From: Muribaculaceae bacterium
GTDB taxonomy: Bacteria > Bacteroidota > Bacteroidia > Bacteroidales > Muribaculaceae
Assembly (NCBI GenBank): GCA_009775355.1
Contig: VSPN01000004.1
Span: forward strand, 7,579 to 71,578
DNA length: 64,000 nt
Reading direction: 5' to 3'
This document shows positions 1 through 9,481 of this stretch, one piece after another. The notes beneath the pieces are model-generated. The model was not told where the DNA came from. It did not search any database and saw only the letters and a list, made by a program, of their open reading frames with translations. The first letter of the stretch is position 1. The number at the start of each line of letters is the position of its first letter. Made by a program: the position numbers and the translations under genes.

Positions 1-307
1 ACGCTCCGGGGCGGTAAAGAGGGTTGAAAGTCACCTTTATCTTCCCCTTCTTGCCGGGAGCTATCGGAGCCGTAGGATACTCCGGCACGGTGCATCCGCA
101 ATCGGCCGATGCGTCGACGATGACCAGATTGGCGTCACCCTCGTTGGTGAATTCGAAAGTGTGCGACACCTTTCCCCCCTTTTCGGGGATCGTGCCGAAA
201 CTGTAGGCCGTCTGGTCGAACTTCGCCACGGCCTGTTTTTTTCTGGCCTCCGCGCCGACAGCCACGGCCACCAGGGCGACAAGAAGCATGGTCAATATCT
301 TTCTCAT
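1..307 (-). CDS. DUF1573 domain protein, 5' part only (runs off window)
   Basis: Reading leftward from the ATG at 307 gives a signal peptide (MRKILTMLLVALVAVAVG) followed by a beta-sandwich-type sequence with 'FDFGTI'-like FDQTAYSFGTIPEKG, then HTFEFTNEG, a DCGCT motif and PGKKGKIKVTFN. That order is characteristic of the DUF1573 family of secreted or periplasmic proteins common in Bacteroidetes, whose function is unknown. About 102 codons are visible and the frame is open to the window edge, so the protein is cut off at its C-terminal side. A TAnnTTTG promoter on the same strand at 376-383 lies about 70 bases upstream. Family assignment is fairly sure; the biological role is not known. Confidence 0.8.
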   Translation of the reverse strand, partial: MRKILTMLLVALVAVAVGAEARKKQAVAKFDQTAYSFGTIPEKGGKVSHTFEFTNEGDANLVIVDASADCGCTVPEYPTAPIAPGKKGKIKVTFNPLYRPGA

Positions 308-375
308 ATGCGATTTGTTTGTATCGGTCGACAGGGCTCCGTCAGCATGGAAGACACTGTCATATAATATAACGT

Positions 376-383
376 CAAAGATA
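376..383 (-). promoter_or_regulatory. Promoter -7 box for the DUF1573 gene
   Basis: The minus strand reads TATCTTTG, an exact match to the Bacteroidetes TAnnTTTG element, about 69 bases before the DUF1573 start codon. Together with the divergent topA promoter it fills most of the 308-595 gap, which otherwise holds no recognisable gene. Confidence 0.55.
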
Positions 384-513
384 ATAAAAATTTCCCGCAT
401 CGGGGTGATTGAATCCAATTTTGCAACATATTTGATGCGTAAATACCAGACAAAACAGCAGGTCGAGACGTCAACAATTTTCGCAGGAGAGGGGTCTAAT
501 GAGTTTTTTTTAT

Positions 514-521
514 TATTTTTG
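514..521 (+). promoter_or_regulatory. Promoter -7 box for topA
   Basis: TATTTTTG matches the Bacteroidetes TAnnTTTG consensus and sits in an AT-rich stretch roughly 110 bases before the likely topA start. Nothing else in the gap points to a gene. Confidence 0.5.
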
Positions 522-631
522 CGCAAATTTTGTTATTATAGGTGGCAGACCGTTCCGCACGTGTCAGGCAAAAAAACGTCAGACAAAGCGGATAAGTGAA
601 ACATAATGCCTATCAAACCAAAGACAGACGA

Positions 632-2968
632 GTGAAGAATTTAGTGATAGTCGAGTCTCCGGCAAAGGCGAAGACGATAGAGAAATTTTTAGGCCCTGAC
701 TTCAAGGTTATGTCCAGTTTCGGCCATATACGTGACTTGCAGAAGAAGGGCATGAGCGTGGATGTCGAGGGAGACTTCACGCCGAAATATGAGATCCCCG
801 CCGACAAGAAAGACCTTGTAAGGAAACTCAAGGCCGCAGCTAAGGAGGCAGACACCGTGTGGCTGGCTTCCGATGAAGACCGCGAGGGAGAGGCCATAGC
901 CTGGCATCTGTATGAAGTTCTCGGGCTTGAACCGGAGAGGACACACCGCATCGTGTTTCACGAGATCACGAAGCCGGCCATACTCAACGCCATCGCCAAC
1001 CCCCGAGGCATCGACATAGACCGTGTCAACGCGCAGCAGGCACGCCGTGTGCTTGACCGCATCGTCGGCTTCGAGCTCAGTCCTGTGCTCTGGAAGAAGA
1101 TCAAGCCTGCCCTCTCGGCAGGGCGCGTGCAGAGCGTGGCTCTGCGGCTCGTGTGCGAGCGCGAGAAAGAGGTTGCGGCCTTCACTCCCGAGTCGTTCTA
1201 CAGGCTCAACGCGCAGTTCGCCACCGCCGACGGCTCGCGTCTAAAGGCTGAATGCCCGCGCCGTTTCGGTGCCGAGGCCAACGCCAGAGCGTTTCTCGAT
1301 GCCTGTGCAGCGTCGCGCTTCACCGTGGCCGACGTGACACGCAAGCCGACCACGCGCCGGCCCGCGCCTCCGTTCACCACATCGACACTCCAGCAGGAGG
1401 CTGGCCGCAAGCTCGGATTCTCGGTCAACACCACCATGCGTGTGGCACAGAAACTTTATGAGGAGGGACACATCACCTACATGCGAACCGACTCGACCAA
1501 CCTCTCTGAACTCGCGCTCCGCGACATCGCCGCCGAGATCACCGGCGCATATGGCGACAGCTATCTTGACGTGCGCCGTTACCACACCAGCACGAAGGGT
1601 GCCCAGGAGGCACACGAAGCCATCCGGCCCACGTATGTCAGCAAACGCTCCATAGAGGGCACGCCGCAGGAGCAGAAGCTCTACGGCCTGATCTGGAAAC
1701 GCGCTGTCGCATCGCAGATGAGCGAGGCGCGTCTCGAGAAGACCGGCATCGACATCGCCGTCAGCGGCAGTGCCGACATATTCCGTGCCACGGGCGAGAC
1801 CCTTGTGTTCGAGGGCTTCATGAAAGTCTACGGAGCCAACGTCGACAACGACGGTGCCTCGATGGAGGTAGACGGCACGCTTCTCCCCCCGCTGACTCCC
1901 GGCGACACTCTCGACATGCAGGAGGCTACAGCCACAGAGCGGTTTACACAGGCACCGGCGCGCTACACCGAGGCCACGCTCGTGCGCAAGATGGAGGAAC
2001 TCGGCATCGGACGCCCCTCGACCTACGCTCCGACCATCTCGACCCTCCAGAGCCGCGACTACATAATACACGGCGAAGGCGAGGGCGCACCACGCGACTA
2101 CCGGGTGCTTACGCTCTCGGCCGGAAGCGTCGCGGAGACCGTGCGGAGCGAGCGGCATGGATCAACACGCGGCAAGCTCGTGCCGACCGATGTCGGCATG
2201 GTAGTCAATGAATTCCTGACCGAACATTTCCCCGACATACTCGATTACGGCTTCACCGCCCGTGTCGAGGAGAGATTCGATGACATAGCCGAAGGTAAGC
2301 TTCCGTGGCAGACCGAGCTCAAAGACTTCTACGGCGGTTTTCATCCCTTTATCGAGAAGGTGGGGTCGATGCGTATGGAACACAAGGTGGGAGAGCGCGT
2401 GCTCGGCACCGATCCCGCCACAGGCCGCCGCGTGTCGGTCAAGATAGGCCGCTTCGGTCCCGTGGTGCAGATCGGCGAGGTTAGCGACGAGGAGAAACCG
2501 CAGTTTGCCAGCCTGACCGAAGGCCAGAGCCTGCAGACCATCACTCTCGACGAAGCACTCCGCCTCTTCGAGCTTCCCCGCAAGGTCGGAGAATACGAGG
2601 GCCAGGAGATCACCGCCGCCATAGGGCGTTTCGGCCCCTACATACGTCACGCCGGATCGTTCGTATCGATACCGAAAGATCTCGCCCCGCAGACCATCAC
2701 CGCAGAAGAGGCAGTGACACTCATCGAGAAGAAGCGGGCCGAAGAGGCCAACCGTCTCATCCGCACGTTCGAAGATCTGCCTGGCGTCGAGGTGCTCCGC
2801 GGACGTTTCGGCCCCTACATAGCCTTCAGGAAAGAGGGCGCGAAGAAGGCGGTCAACTACAAGATACCGAAAGGCACCGATCCGGAGTCTCTGACAGCCG
2901 ACGGGGTCAGGGCTCTCATCGAGGCTCAGGACGCCGCTCCTAAGAAAAAGACTCGGGCAAAAAAATAA
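632..2968 (+). CDS. topA: DNA topoisomerase I (type IA)
   Basis: Relaxes negative supercoils by single-strand breakage and passage. The N-terminal Toprim domain starts KNLVIVESPAKAKTI and contains SDEDREGEAIAWHL (acidic metal-binding cluster). The catalytic tyrosine lies in YMRTDSTN (about residue 283), and GIGRPSTYAPTI is the usual core motif. The C-terminus carries repeated GRFGPY(I/V) units and a basic tail (KKKTRAKK) instead of clear zinc fingers, as in other Bacteroidetes enzymes. I prefer the GTG at 632 because family members begin just before KNLVIVE. An in-frame ATG at 596 would add 12 residues (MKHNAYQTKDRR) that do not look conserved. About 778 residues, normal for the family. A TAnnTTTG promoter lies at 514 and a strong terminator follows. 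Confidence 0.97.
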   Translation: MKNLVIVESPAKAKTIEKFLGPDFKVMSSFGHIRDLQKKGMSVDVEGDFTPKYEIPADKKDLVRKLKAAAKEADTVWLASDEDREGEAIAWHLYEVLGLEPERTHRIVFHEITKPAILNAIANPRGIDIDRVNAQQARRVLDRIVGFELSPVLWKKIKPALSAGRVQSVALRLVCEREKEVAAFTPESFYRLNAQFATADGSRLKAECPRRFGAEANARAFLDACAASRFTVADVTRKPTTRRPAPPFTTSTLQQEAGRKLGFSVNTTMRVAQKLYEEGHITYMRTDSTNLSELALRDIAAEITGAYGDSYLDVRRYHTSTKGAQEAHEAIRPTYVSKRSIEGTPQEQKLYGLIWKRAVASQMSEARLEKTGIDIAVSGSADIFRATGETLVFEGFMKVYGANVDNDGASMEVDGTLLPPLTPGDTLDMQEATATERFTQAPARYTEATLVRKMEELGIGRPSTYAPTISTLQSRDYIIHGEGEGAPRDYRVLTLSAGSVAETVRSERHGSTRGKLVPTDVGMVVNEFLTEHFPDILDYGFTARVEERFDDIAEGKLPWQTELKDFYGGFHPFIEKVGSMRMEHKVGERVLGTDPATGRRVSVKIGRFGPVVQIGEVSDEEKPQFASLTEGQSLQTITLDEALRLFELPRKVGEYEGQEITAAIGRFGPYIRHAGSFVSIPKDLAPQTITAEEAVTLIEKKRAEEANRLIRTFEDLPGVEVLRGRFGPYIAFRKEGAKKAVNYKIPKGTDPESLTADGVRALIEAQDAAPKKKTRAKK

Positions 2969-3002
2969 TACGCACCGCGACAAATAGATAACGCTGAAAA
3001 TA

Positions 3003-3039
3003 AAAACAGAGGAGGGTCAGGCAAACCTTCCTCTGTTTT
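3003..3039 (+). terminator. Rho-independent terminator after topA
   Basis: An inverted repeat (AAAACAGAGGAGGGT and ACCTTCCTCTGTTTT, with one G-U pair) makes a stem of about 15 bp with a 7-base loop. It ends in TTTTGTT and starts about 34 bases after the topA stop. Its A-rich 5' flank could let it work in both directions. Confidence 0.8.
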
Positions 3040-3109
3040 GTTATAACTATGAGGCAGACAAGACCGGCTGTTGCAGTTGCGTTGCCGGCACAATGATTCC
3101 ACACAGACT

Positions 3110-6100
3110 ATGGACGCACACAGACATGACAGAGAGAAATCTCATGACAGAGATGACAAGGCCGCGGGCCGCCGGACTCCGGTGCTGCTCCGGGCCTTAC
3201 GGTGCGCCGGTGCGGCAGTTGCCCTCCTGTTGCTCCTCGCTGCCAGTCTTCTTGTCGGACTTACCATGTGGCTCACACCGCACAGACTCGCCCGAATCGT
3301 GAGCGAGGAAGCCACGGGTAGGATCTGCGCCGATGTCAGCGTGTCGGATATAGACTACACATTATGGAGCACATTCCCCCGACTGCAGATACGCGCCGAC
3401 TCACTCTGCGTGCGCAGCCGCACGCTCGACCGTCTACCTGCTTCCGCCCGCCGCACCCTTCCTGCCGACGCCGACTTCCTGCTTTCGGCCCGCGGCGTCA
3501 GAGGAGGCATCGATCTGCCCGCGCTGCTGCGTGGAAATTTCCGGCTGGGCGACGTCTCGGCCGATTCTCTCCGCGTCAATCTTGTGGCGGTCAGCGACAC
3601 TCTGAGCAACTATGACATAGTGCGGGGCACGGGCAACGGGGAAGTGCCATATTTCAGCATCGACAGCCTCGGCATATCGGGCGGCGGGTGCATACGTTAC
3701 AGAAGCCTGCCATCCGCCACCGACGCCACAGTCAGACTCGGCGGCCTGAGGCTCGTTCCGCGCGGCCGGCGCGACGAATACGCTCTTTCGCTGTCGGGCA
3801 GCGCCACAGCCGAAAGCGGTGGCCTCACAGTCATACGCGATTTCCCATTCGGGCTCGCCGGCGACGTGCACTTGCGTTTCCGACCTTTCGGTGTTTCAAC
3901 CGATGGCTACAGGGTGAGCCTCGGCAAGGTGAGAGGACGCATCTCGGCTGATTTCGAATTAGGCGGAGCGGCGAGACTCAACGGGCTGACATGCCGTGTC
4001 GAGGGCTTCACCATGAGCGATCTGATGCAGATTCTACCGCCCGGCGACTATCCGGTGCTCAGCCGCATAAATGCCGATCTGACGCTCGACGCCAGCGCCA
4101 GGCTGCTTACGCCCTATTCCTTCTCGTCGTTGTGGCTACCTTCGGCAGAGATACTGCTCGACGTTCCCGACGGCGAGGTTTCATACACGATGTCGGATGG
4201 CGATAGATATATCGCCCGGCAGGTCGGACTCTCCGGACGTCTGCTTTTCGACGGGCGGCATCCCGATCGGTCATACGTCGACATACCGAGATTTCATGTC
4301 TCATTTTCGGGAGCTGACGCCGAAATGAATGCCCGCATCACCGGTCTGACAGGCGATCCTGTCGTGTGTGTCCGTATTGAGGGTAATGGCGATCTGGAGC
4401 AGCTCTCGCGTGCGCTTGCGTGGCTGCGGCCATATGCCGCCGAGGGGAAACTGTCGGTCGGCGCCGGTCTTCGCTTCCGGCTTCACGACGACGTGGCCGA
4501 GAGCACACTTCTCGACCTCAGGGCCCGGTCGGGGAGTCTGCGCTTCAGTTACGGGCCATGCCGTATCGACGTGCGCGGATTCCGGGCCGCGACCTATGAC
4601 CGTTACACCGGGGCACTGACCGCCGGGGCACTTGCCGACAACGTCCCATTCGACCTCAGGACCCGGGCGGAGGCCGTCAGGCTGTCGGACACCCGCGATT
4701 CGCTGACGATGGAATTGTCGCGGCTCCGTCTTGACGGGCATCTCGGTCCCCGTGGAGCGGACAATGTGGCACGTTCGGTCACTGCGACGCTCCGCAGCGG
4801 CGCGGTCGCTCTCCGTATGCCCCGCGTGCGCGTCATGCTTGACAGTGTCGCACTCGGCCTCACGGCACTCCGCATGGACACACAGCTGCTGGCCGCACCG
4901 TTCACAATGCCCGAAAGCTGGCAGAGCGATGCCCGCACTCTCTCGTTTGCCCCGCATAGCCTTGCTTTCCTGCGCGTGAAGCTACCTGGCGCGCTCCAGA
5001 CACTCATGTCGGAATGGCGAGTCAGGTTCGATGCCAGTCTTGGCGATGCATCGGTTCGACTGCCCGGTTTCCCGTCGGAGAACTCTATATCAGGTCTCGA
5101 CCTTACAGCCTCGTTCGACTCGATCGACCTGCACCATGTGAAGTTCGGCTCGGGCGACACCAGAGGCGCCCTGTCGGCGCGCGTGCGCAATCTGAGACAA
5201 TTCCTCTGTTCCCCTGTTCCGGCACCGCTCGACATCGGACTCGACCTGCGCCTCGACACAGTTCAGATCAACCAGCTTGCACGGGCCTACACGGCGGGGC
5301 ATCCCGGTTCGGCGATAGCGCGTGGCGACAAGGCAGACATGGCCGAAGGTGTCGACACGGTCGCCATGCTGATACCCCGCAATCTCCGCGCCCGCATAGG
5401 CGTCAGCGCGATGCAGACGCGCTATATCAACCTGCATCTCTATGACCTCATGACCAGAGTGAGGGTGGCCGACGGGCGCGCCGACATCGACACGCTCCGC
5501 ATATCGTCAGACTTCGGCGCTGCTTCGGTGCGCTACACATACGACACCTCCGACATGCAGAACATGAGCATGGCGGCCTCTGTTGATATCAAGAAGATCA
5601 ACGTGGTGCGATTCTTTCAGAACTTTCACCGTCTGCTCGAGATGATGCCCGAGATGAAGAACCTTTCGGGCGAGATCAGCGCGCGAGCCTCGGCACACGC
5701 ACAGGTGTTTCCGAGCATGTATCTCAACGTACCCTCGGCCGTTGCTGATGTGGCGGTGCGCGGACTCGGTCTGCGGCTGAAGCAGAGCGAGTTCGTACGC
5801 CACGTGACCCGTATGCTCATGCTTCCGGGCGACGGCGCCCTGTCGATCGACAGCATCGGCATACGTGCCCGTGTCCATTCGAATCTTCTTGAGGTGTATC
5901 CGTTCTCGGTTGATCTTGACAGCTATCATCTCACCGCAGGAGGTCTCAACAACTTCAACGGAGACATGTACTACCATATCGGCGTGGACCGCTGGCCGCT
6001 GCGCATACCGTTCGGTATCAACATAAAAGGCCATTACCGCCATCCGGTCCTGCGCTTCGGCGGCAAGGACTGGCATGACGGCAATGGCACTGGGATCACT

Positions 6101-6199
6101 TCCGGAGTGATGGATTACAATAAGTTCAACATTATCCGCGAGACGCGCCGCTACATGGGAGAGTTTATCCACACGGCGGCCTCATACGAAGGTGATTAG
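3110..6199 (+). CDS. AsmA-like inner-membrane protein
   Basis: A 1029-residue protein with one hydrophobic segment near the N-terminus (around residues 28-50, AVALLLLLAASLLVGLTMWL), followed by the AsmA start pattern of a gently charged region and 'DIDYTLWSTFPRLQIRADSL'-type sequence. The rest is long beta-rich repeats with S-L-x-D patterns. AsmA-family proteins are anchored in the inner membrane and span the periplasm; members are linked to outer-membrane assembly and lipid transfer. ATG 3110 is chosen over the TTG at 3071 because the extra 13 residues look non-coding. The stop codon overlaps that of convergent metG by three bases, leaving no room for a terminator between them. The exact role is unknown. 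Confidence 0.8.
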   Translation: MDAHRHDREKSHDRDDKAAGRRTPVLLRALRCAGAAVALLLLLAASLLVGLTMWLTPHRLARIVSEEATGRICADVSVSDIDYTLWSTFPRLQIRADSLCVRSRTLDRLPASARRTLPADADFLLSARGVRGGIDLPALLRGNFRLGDVSADSLRVNLVAVSDTLSNYDIVRGTGNGEVPYFSIDSLGISGGGCIRYRSLPSATDATVRLGGLRLVPRGRRDEYALSLSGSATAESGGLTVIRDFPFGLAGDVHLRFRPFGVSTDGYRVSLGKVRGRISADFELGGAARLNGLTCRVEGFTMSDLMQILPPGDYPVLSRINADLTLDASARLLTPYSFSSLWLPSAEILLDVPDGEVSYTMSDGDRYIARQVGLSGRLLFDGRHPDRSYVDIPRFHVSFSGADAEMNARITGLTGDPVVCVRIEGNGDLEQLSRALAWLRPYAAEGKLSVGAGLRFRLHDDVAESTLLDLRARSGSLRFSYGPCRIDVRGFRAATYDRYTGALTAGALADNVPFDLRTRAEAVRLSDTRDSLTMELSRLRLDGHLGPRGADNVARSVTATLRSGAVALRMPRVRVMLDSVALGLTALRMDTQLLAAPFTMPESWQSDARTLSFAPHSLAFLRVKLPGALQTLMSEWRVRFDASLGDASVRLPGFPSENSISGLDLTASFDSIDLHHVKFGSGDTRGALSARVRNLRQFLCSPVPAPLDIGLDLRLDTVQINQLARAYTAGHPGSAIARGDKADMAEGVDTVAMLIPRNLRARIGVSAMQTRYINLHLYDLMTRVRVADGRADIDTLRISSDFGAASVRYTYDTSDMQNMSMAASVDIKKINVVRFFQNFHRLLEMMPEMKNLSGEISARASAHAQVFPSMYLNVPSAVADVAVRGLGLRLKQSEFVRHVTRMLMLPGDGALSIDSIGIRARVHSNLLEVYPFSVDLDSYHLTAGGLNNFNGDMYYHIGVDRWPLRIPFGINIKGHYRHPVLRFGGKDWHDGNGTGITSGVMDYNKFNIIRETRRYMGEFIHTAASYEGD

Positions 6200-8229
6200 C
6201 CTACGGTTGCGCCAGGGCGGACATCGGCCGATGGGGAGATGACGGTCAGAGTGCCGTCGGGGTTTACAGCCGAGAGGATCATGCCCTGCGACTCAATGCC
6301 CATCATCTTTCGCGGCGCGAAGTTGGCGATGAAGCATACTTCCTTGCCGACAAGCACCGATGGATCCTCATAGCTCTGCGCGATACCGCTGAGGATGGTG
6401 CGTTTCTCCATACCGTCGTCGATCAGGAACTGCAGGAGTTTCTTCGACTTTTTCACCTTCACGCACTCAAGCACCCTGCCCACGCGGATATCGACTTTCT
6501 CGAAATCCTCATATGCGCAGTCGGCCTTGACAGGTTCGGGCTGCCAGCCCTTCAGGTCATTCTCCTTCCTGGTGTCGAGAAGCCGGTTTACCTGAGCCTG
6601 GATGGCGTCATCCTCGATCTTCTCGAAGAGCAGCACGGGCTGACCGATCCGGGAGCCCTCGGCCACTGTGCCGGGCTGTCCGATCATATCCCACGAGAGC
6701 TGTCCGAGGCCGAGCATCGATGCGAGTTTCTCGCTCATGAACGGGAGGAACGGTCCGAACGCCACCGCGAGGTCGGCGCAGATGCGCAGCGCGGCGTTGA
6801 GGATTGCGCCGGTGCGCGCCATGTCGGTCTTGGCCACTTTCCAGGGTTCGGTCTCCTGCAGATACCGGTTTCCGGCTCGGGCCATGTCCATGGCGAGCTT
6901 CAGGGCCTCGCGGAAGTGGAAACCGTCGAGCGACTCGGTGATCTTCTCCCTGAGAGACGCGATCTCGGCAAACACCGCATCTTCTGCCTCACCCGGTGCG
7001 GCCTGGGGCACGACACCGTCGAAATACTTGTGGGTCAGCACAACGGCGCGGTTGACGAAGTTGCCGAGAATTGCCACCAGCTCGCTGTTGTTGCGCTGCT
7101 GGAAGTCAGCCCATGTGAAGTCGTTGTCTTTCGTCTCGGGAGCGTTGGCAGTCAGGACATAGCGGAGCACATCCTGCTTGCCCGGGAAGTCGCGCAGATA
7201 CTCGTGAAGCCATACGGCCCAGTTGCGTGAGGTCGATATCTTGTTGCCCTCGAGGTTCAGGAACTCGTTGGCGGGCACATTGTCGGGCAGGTTGTAAGAT
7301 CCGTCGGCCATGAGCATCGAGGGGAACACGATGCAGTGGAACACGATGTTGTCTTTGCCGATGAAATGGAGCATACGGGTCTCGGGATCCTTCCACCACT
7401 TGGTGTAATCGTCGCCCACGAGGTCGATAGTGTTGGAGATATATCCTATAGGGGCGTCAAACCAGACATAGAGTACCTTCCCTTCGGCACCTTCCACGGG
7501 CACGGGGATTCCCCAGTCGAGGTCGCGGCTTACGGCGCGTGGCTGGAGCCCCATGTCGAGCCATGACTTGCACTGGCCGTAGACGTTGGTTTTCCATTCA
7601 CGGTGGCCTTCGAGAATCCACTTCTCGAGTTCCGGCTGCCACTTGTCGAGCGGCAGATAATAATGCTTTGTCTCGCGCATCACGGGCACAGAGCCTGTGA
7701 TGGCCGATTTCGGGTCGATCAGGTCGGTGGCGTTGAGCGAAGTTCCGCACGCCTCGCACTGGTCGCCATATGCTCCCTCGGCTCCGCAGTGGGGGCACTT
7801 GCCGGTCACATAGCGGTCGGCGAGAAACTGGCCGGCCTCCTCGTCATAGAGCTGCATCGAGGTTTTCTCGACAAACTCTCCCTTTTCGTAGAGGCGTCGG
7901 AAGAAATCGGAGGCGACTCGGCGGTGTGTCTCCGAGGTGGTGCGACCGTAGACGTCGAACGAAATTCCGAACTCTTCGAAAGAGTCCTTGATGATCTTGT
8001 GGTAGCGGTCCACTATATCCTGCGGGGTCACGCCCTCGTTGCGGGCCTTTATCGTGATAGGCACGCCATGCTCGTCGCTGCCGCCTATCATCAGGACTTC
8101 GCGGCCCTGCATTCTCAGATAGCGGGCATAGATGTCGGCGGGAACATATACTCCGGCGAGGTGGCCGATATGCACCGGGCCGTTGGCGTAGGGGAGAGCC
8201 GTGGTAATCAGAGTACGTTTGAAGCTCAT
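6196..8229 (-). CDS. metG: Methionyl-tRNA synthetase with C-terminal tRNA-binding domain
   Basis: Charges tRNA-Met in the cytoplasm. The class I signature HIGH is at residues 20-23 (YANGPVHIGH). The zinc-knuckle pair CPHCGAEG...CEACG marks the long MetRS type, and the KMSKS loop is present in altered form as KISTS after NLEGN. A C-terminal EMAP/tRNA-binding domain begins at FEKVDIRVGRVLECVKVKKS. At 677 residues it is full length. The start ATG 8229 directly precedes SFKRTLITTALPYANG, as usual for the family. The upstream region carries a perfect 10-base direct repeat (CAGTTTCTTG at 8249 and 8267) of unknown meaning. tRNA-Pro and its terminator lie immediately upstream on the same strand. Confidence 0.97.
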   Translation of the reverse strand: MSFKRTLITTALPYANGPVHIGHLAGVYVPADIYARYLRMQGREVLMIGGSDEHGVPITIKARNEGVTPQDIVDRYHKIIKDSFEEFGISFDVYGRTTSETHRRVASDFFRRLYEKGEFVEKTSMQLYDEEAGQFLADRYVTGKCPHCGAEGAYGDQCEACGTSLNATDLIDPKSAITGSVPVMRETKHYYLPLDKWQPELEKWILEGHREWKTNVYGQCKSWLDMGLQPRAVSRDLDWGIPVPVEGAEGKVLYVWFDAPIGYISNTIDLVGDDYTKWWKDPETRMLHFIGKDNIVFHCIVFPSMLMADGSYNLPDNVPANEFLNLEGNKISTSRNWAVWLHEYLRDFPGKQDVLRYVLTANAPETKDNDFTWADFQQRNNSELVAILGNFVNRAVVLTHKYFDGVVPQAAPGEAEDAVFAEIASLREKITESLDGFHFREALKLAMDMARAGNRYLQETEPWKVAKTDMARTGAILNAALRICADLAVAFGPFLPFMSEKLASMLGLGQLSWDMIGQPGTVAEGSRIGQPVLLFEKIEDDAIQAQVNRLLDTRKENDLKGWQPEPVKADCAYEDFEKVDIRVGRVLECVKVKKSKKLLQFLIDDGMEKRTILSGIAQSYEDPSVLVGKEVCFIANFAPRKMMGIESQGMILSAVNPDGTLTVISPSADVRPGATVG

Positions 8230-8299
8230 ATCCGGAAAAATTTAAAAACAGTTTCTTGCTGGAAACCAGTTTCTTGTTATAACTCGGGTAAAAAAGAAA

Positions 8300-8333
8300 G
8301 AAGCCGGGGGAACCTTTCGGTCTCTCCGGCTTC
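8300..8333 (-). terminator. Terminator after tRNA-Pro
   Basis: On the minus strand GAAGCCGG pairs with CCGGCTTC, with an inner ACC/GGT pair, and is followed by TTTCTTTTTT. It lies 5 bases past the 3' end of the tRNA and would separate it from metG. Confidence 0.75.
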
Positions 8334-8337
8334 CTGT

Positions 8338-8410
8338 CGGGGTGAGGCGACTCGAACGCCCGACCTCTACGTCCCGAACGTAGCGCGCTAACCAACTGTG
8401 CTACACCCCG
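8338..8410 (-). tRNA. tRNA-Pro (anticodon CGG)
   Basis: The minus strand folds as a full cloverleaf: acceptor CGGGGTG/CACCCCG, D arm GCAC-AGTTGGTTA-GCGC, anticodon arm CTACG-TTCGGGA-CGTAG with anticodon CGG, variable AGGTC, and T arm GGGCG-TTCGAGT-CGCCT. It is 73 bases long and CCA is not encoded. The D stem has an A-C mismatch (third pair). A TAnnTTTG promoter lies 18 bases upstream. Confidence 0.95.
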
Positions 8411-8427
8411 ATTTTTCTTTGCGACTG

Positions 8428-8435
8428 CAAAGATA
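8428..8435 (-). promoter_or_regulatory. Promoter -7 box for tRNA-Pro
   Basis: The minus strand reads TATCTTTG (TAnnTTTG), and the tRNA 5' end follows about 18 bases later. An AT-rich stretch sits upstream where the -33 element would be. Confidence 0.65.
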
Positions 8436-8535
8436 GCAATAATTTTCCGAAAAACCTCTTTTTTGTGATAAAAAAATAAAAAATATTGTGGAAAAGGTCT
8501 TTCCGAGGCCTGTCTGCTGTTGGTCGGTTGGTGGG

Positions 8536-9481
8536 TCAGATGCGGATTCGGGCGGTGCGGCCTGAGGACGTTCTCACTCTGTCAAGCCTCGCGACGAACT
8601 TGTTGCCGTATCCCGGAAGCACCAGCGTGCCGGTTTCCTCGAAGGGTAGCGGCATGAAGCCGTCTGTGCCTTTAGGGGCATGCTCCACTGATATACACTC
8701 CACCGGCTCAAAATCGGCGTAAACACACTTTTGCACATTGTCGTCATGATACGAGAAGCGTCCGGCCGTGAAGACTACAGAAGCATCAATGGCGTCGGCA
8801 GGGCGGTCGTTGATCGCCCCCGACTCGTCGCGTATCAAGTGTTGGCGGAGTCGGAGTTCCTTGGCCAGTGCGGAATGTCTGCTCCGATCGTGAGAAGCCG
8901 TTGGTCTCCCCGTCGATCAGGAAATCGTGCGTCGTGATCTCAAGCCGGTACTCATTACCCTGTCCCCAGTCGGTGTCATAAGGGAAATCGTTGCGGTCAT
9001 CGCATATGAGCACGCCGTCGCGGTAGAAACGTAGATCACAGAGAGACGCTCCGAAAATGTTCTGCCAGTGCTGCCGGTTCGGTATGGGGTAGTATTCGCT
9101 GCTATGCGCCATGTTCTCGCCGTGACGGCCCTTGAAAGTGAACTCAAACAGTTCCTCCTCGGGCATTATGATCAGTGCGGGGGCGCAGTTGCCGGGCGGA
9201 GACCCGTCGGGGATGCCTGCAAGATCGGCATAGCCGTCGGCCACGGCTTTCGAGCCGTCGCGCAGAAAGATGTCGCGTTCGGGGAGCATGTTGAGTCCGA
9301 TCGACACAAGGCCGTCGGGAGAGAGCCGCAGCGACGAGGCGGAAGTCGAGCTTGAACCTCCGTTGACGCTTGAACCTGTGGAGATCACCTCCGCGCTCCT
9401 GGCTGTCGAGATGCATGAGGCGCCGACCGGCGCCGACAACGTCGAGACCGGAGTGGAGTGCGTCACAGACATAACAGACAA
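8536..9481 (-). pseudogene. Broken gene of unknown family (single frameshift)
   Basis: Two minus-strand frames join into one protein-like sequence. The first runs from about 9400 to about 8890 and includes LRLSPDGLVSIGLNMLPERD, SSEYYPIPNRQHWQNIFGAS and RLEITTHDFLIDGETNGF. It then degenerates and stops at 8786. The second, one base out of register, picks up from about 8890 with ALAKELRLRQHLIRDESGA and ends at 8536 with FVARLDRVRTSSGRTARIRI. The second frame has a stop at 8917, so the break lies between 8917 and 8786, probably near 8870-8895. The start is unclear: codons upstream of about 9370 look like a shadow of the plus-strand tail. No domain is recognised. It could be a real pseudogene or a sequencing indel. 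Confidence 0.5.

Noticed and set aside
1241..2158. 305-codon open frame antisense to topA
   Set aside because: A shadow of the topA coding strand with no motif of its own.
8249..8276. Direct repeat CAGTTTCTTG before metG as a regulatory site
   Set aside because: The two copies are real, but the only structure is a 4-bp CTGG/CCAG stem. No T-box or other known leader fits, so no call was made.
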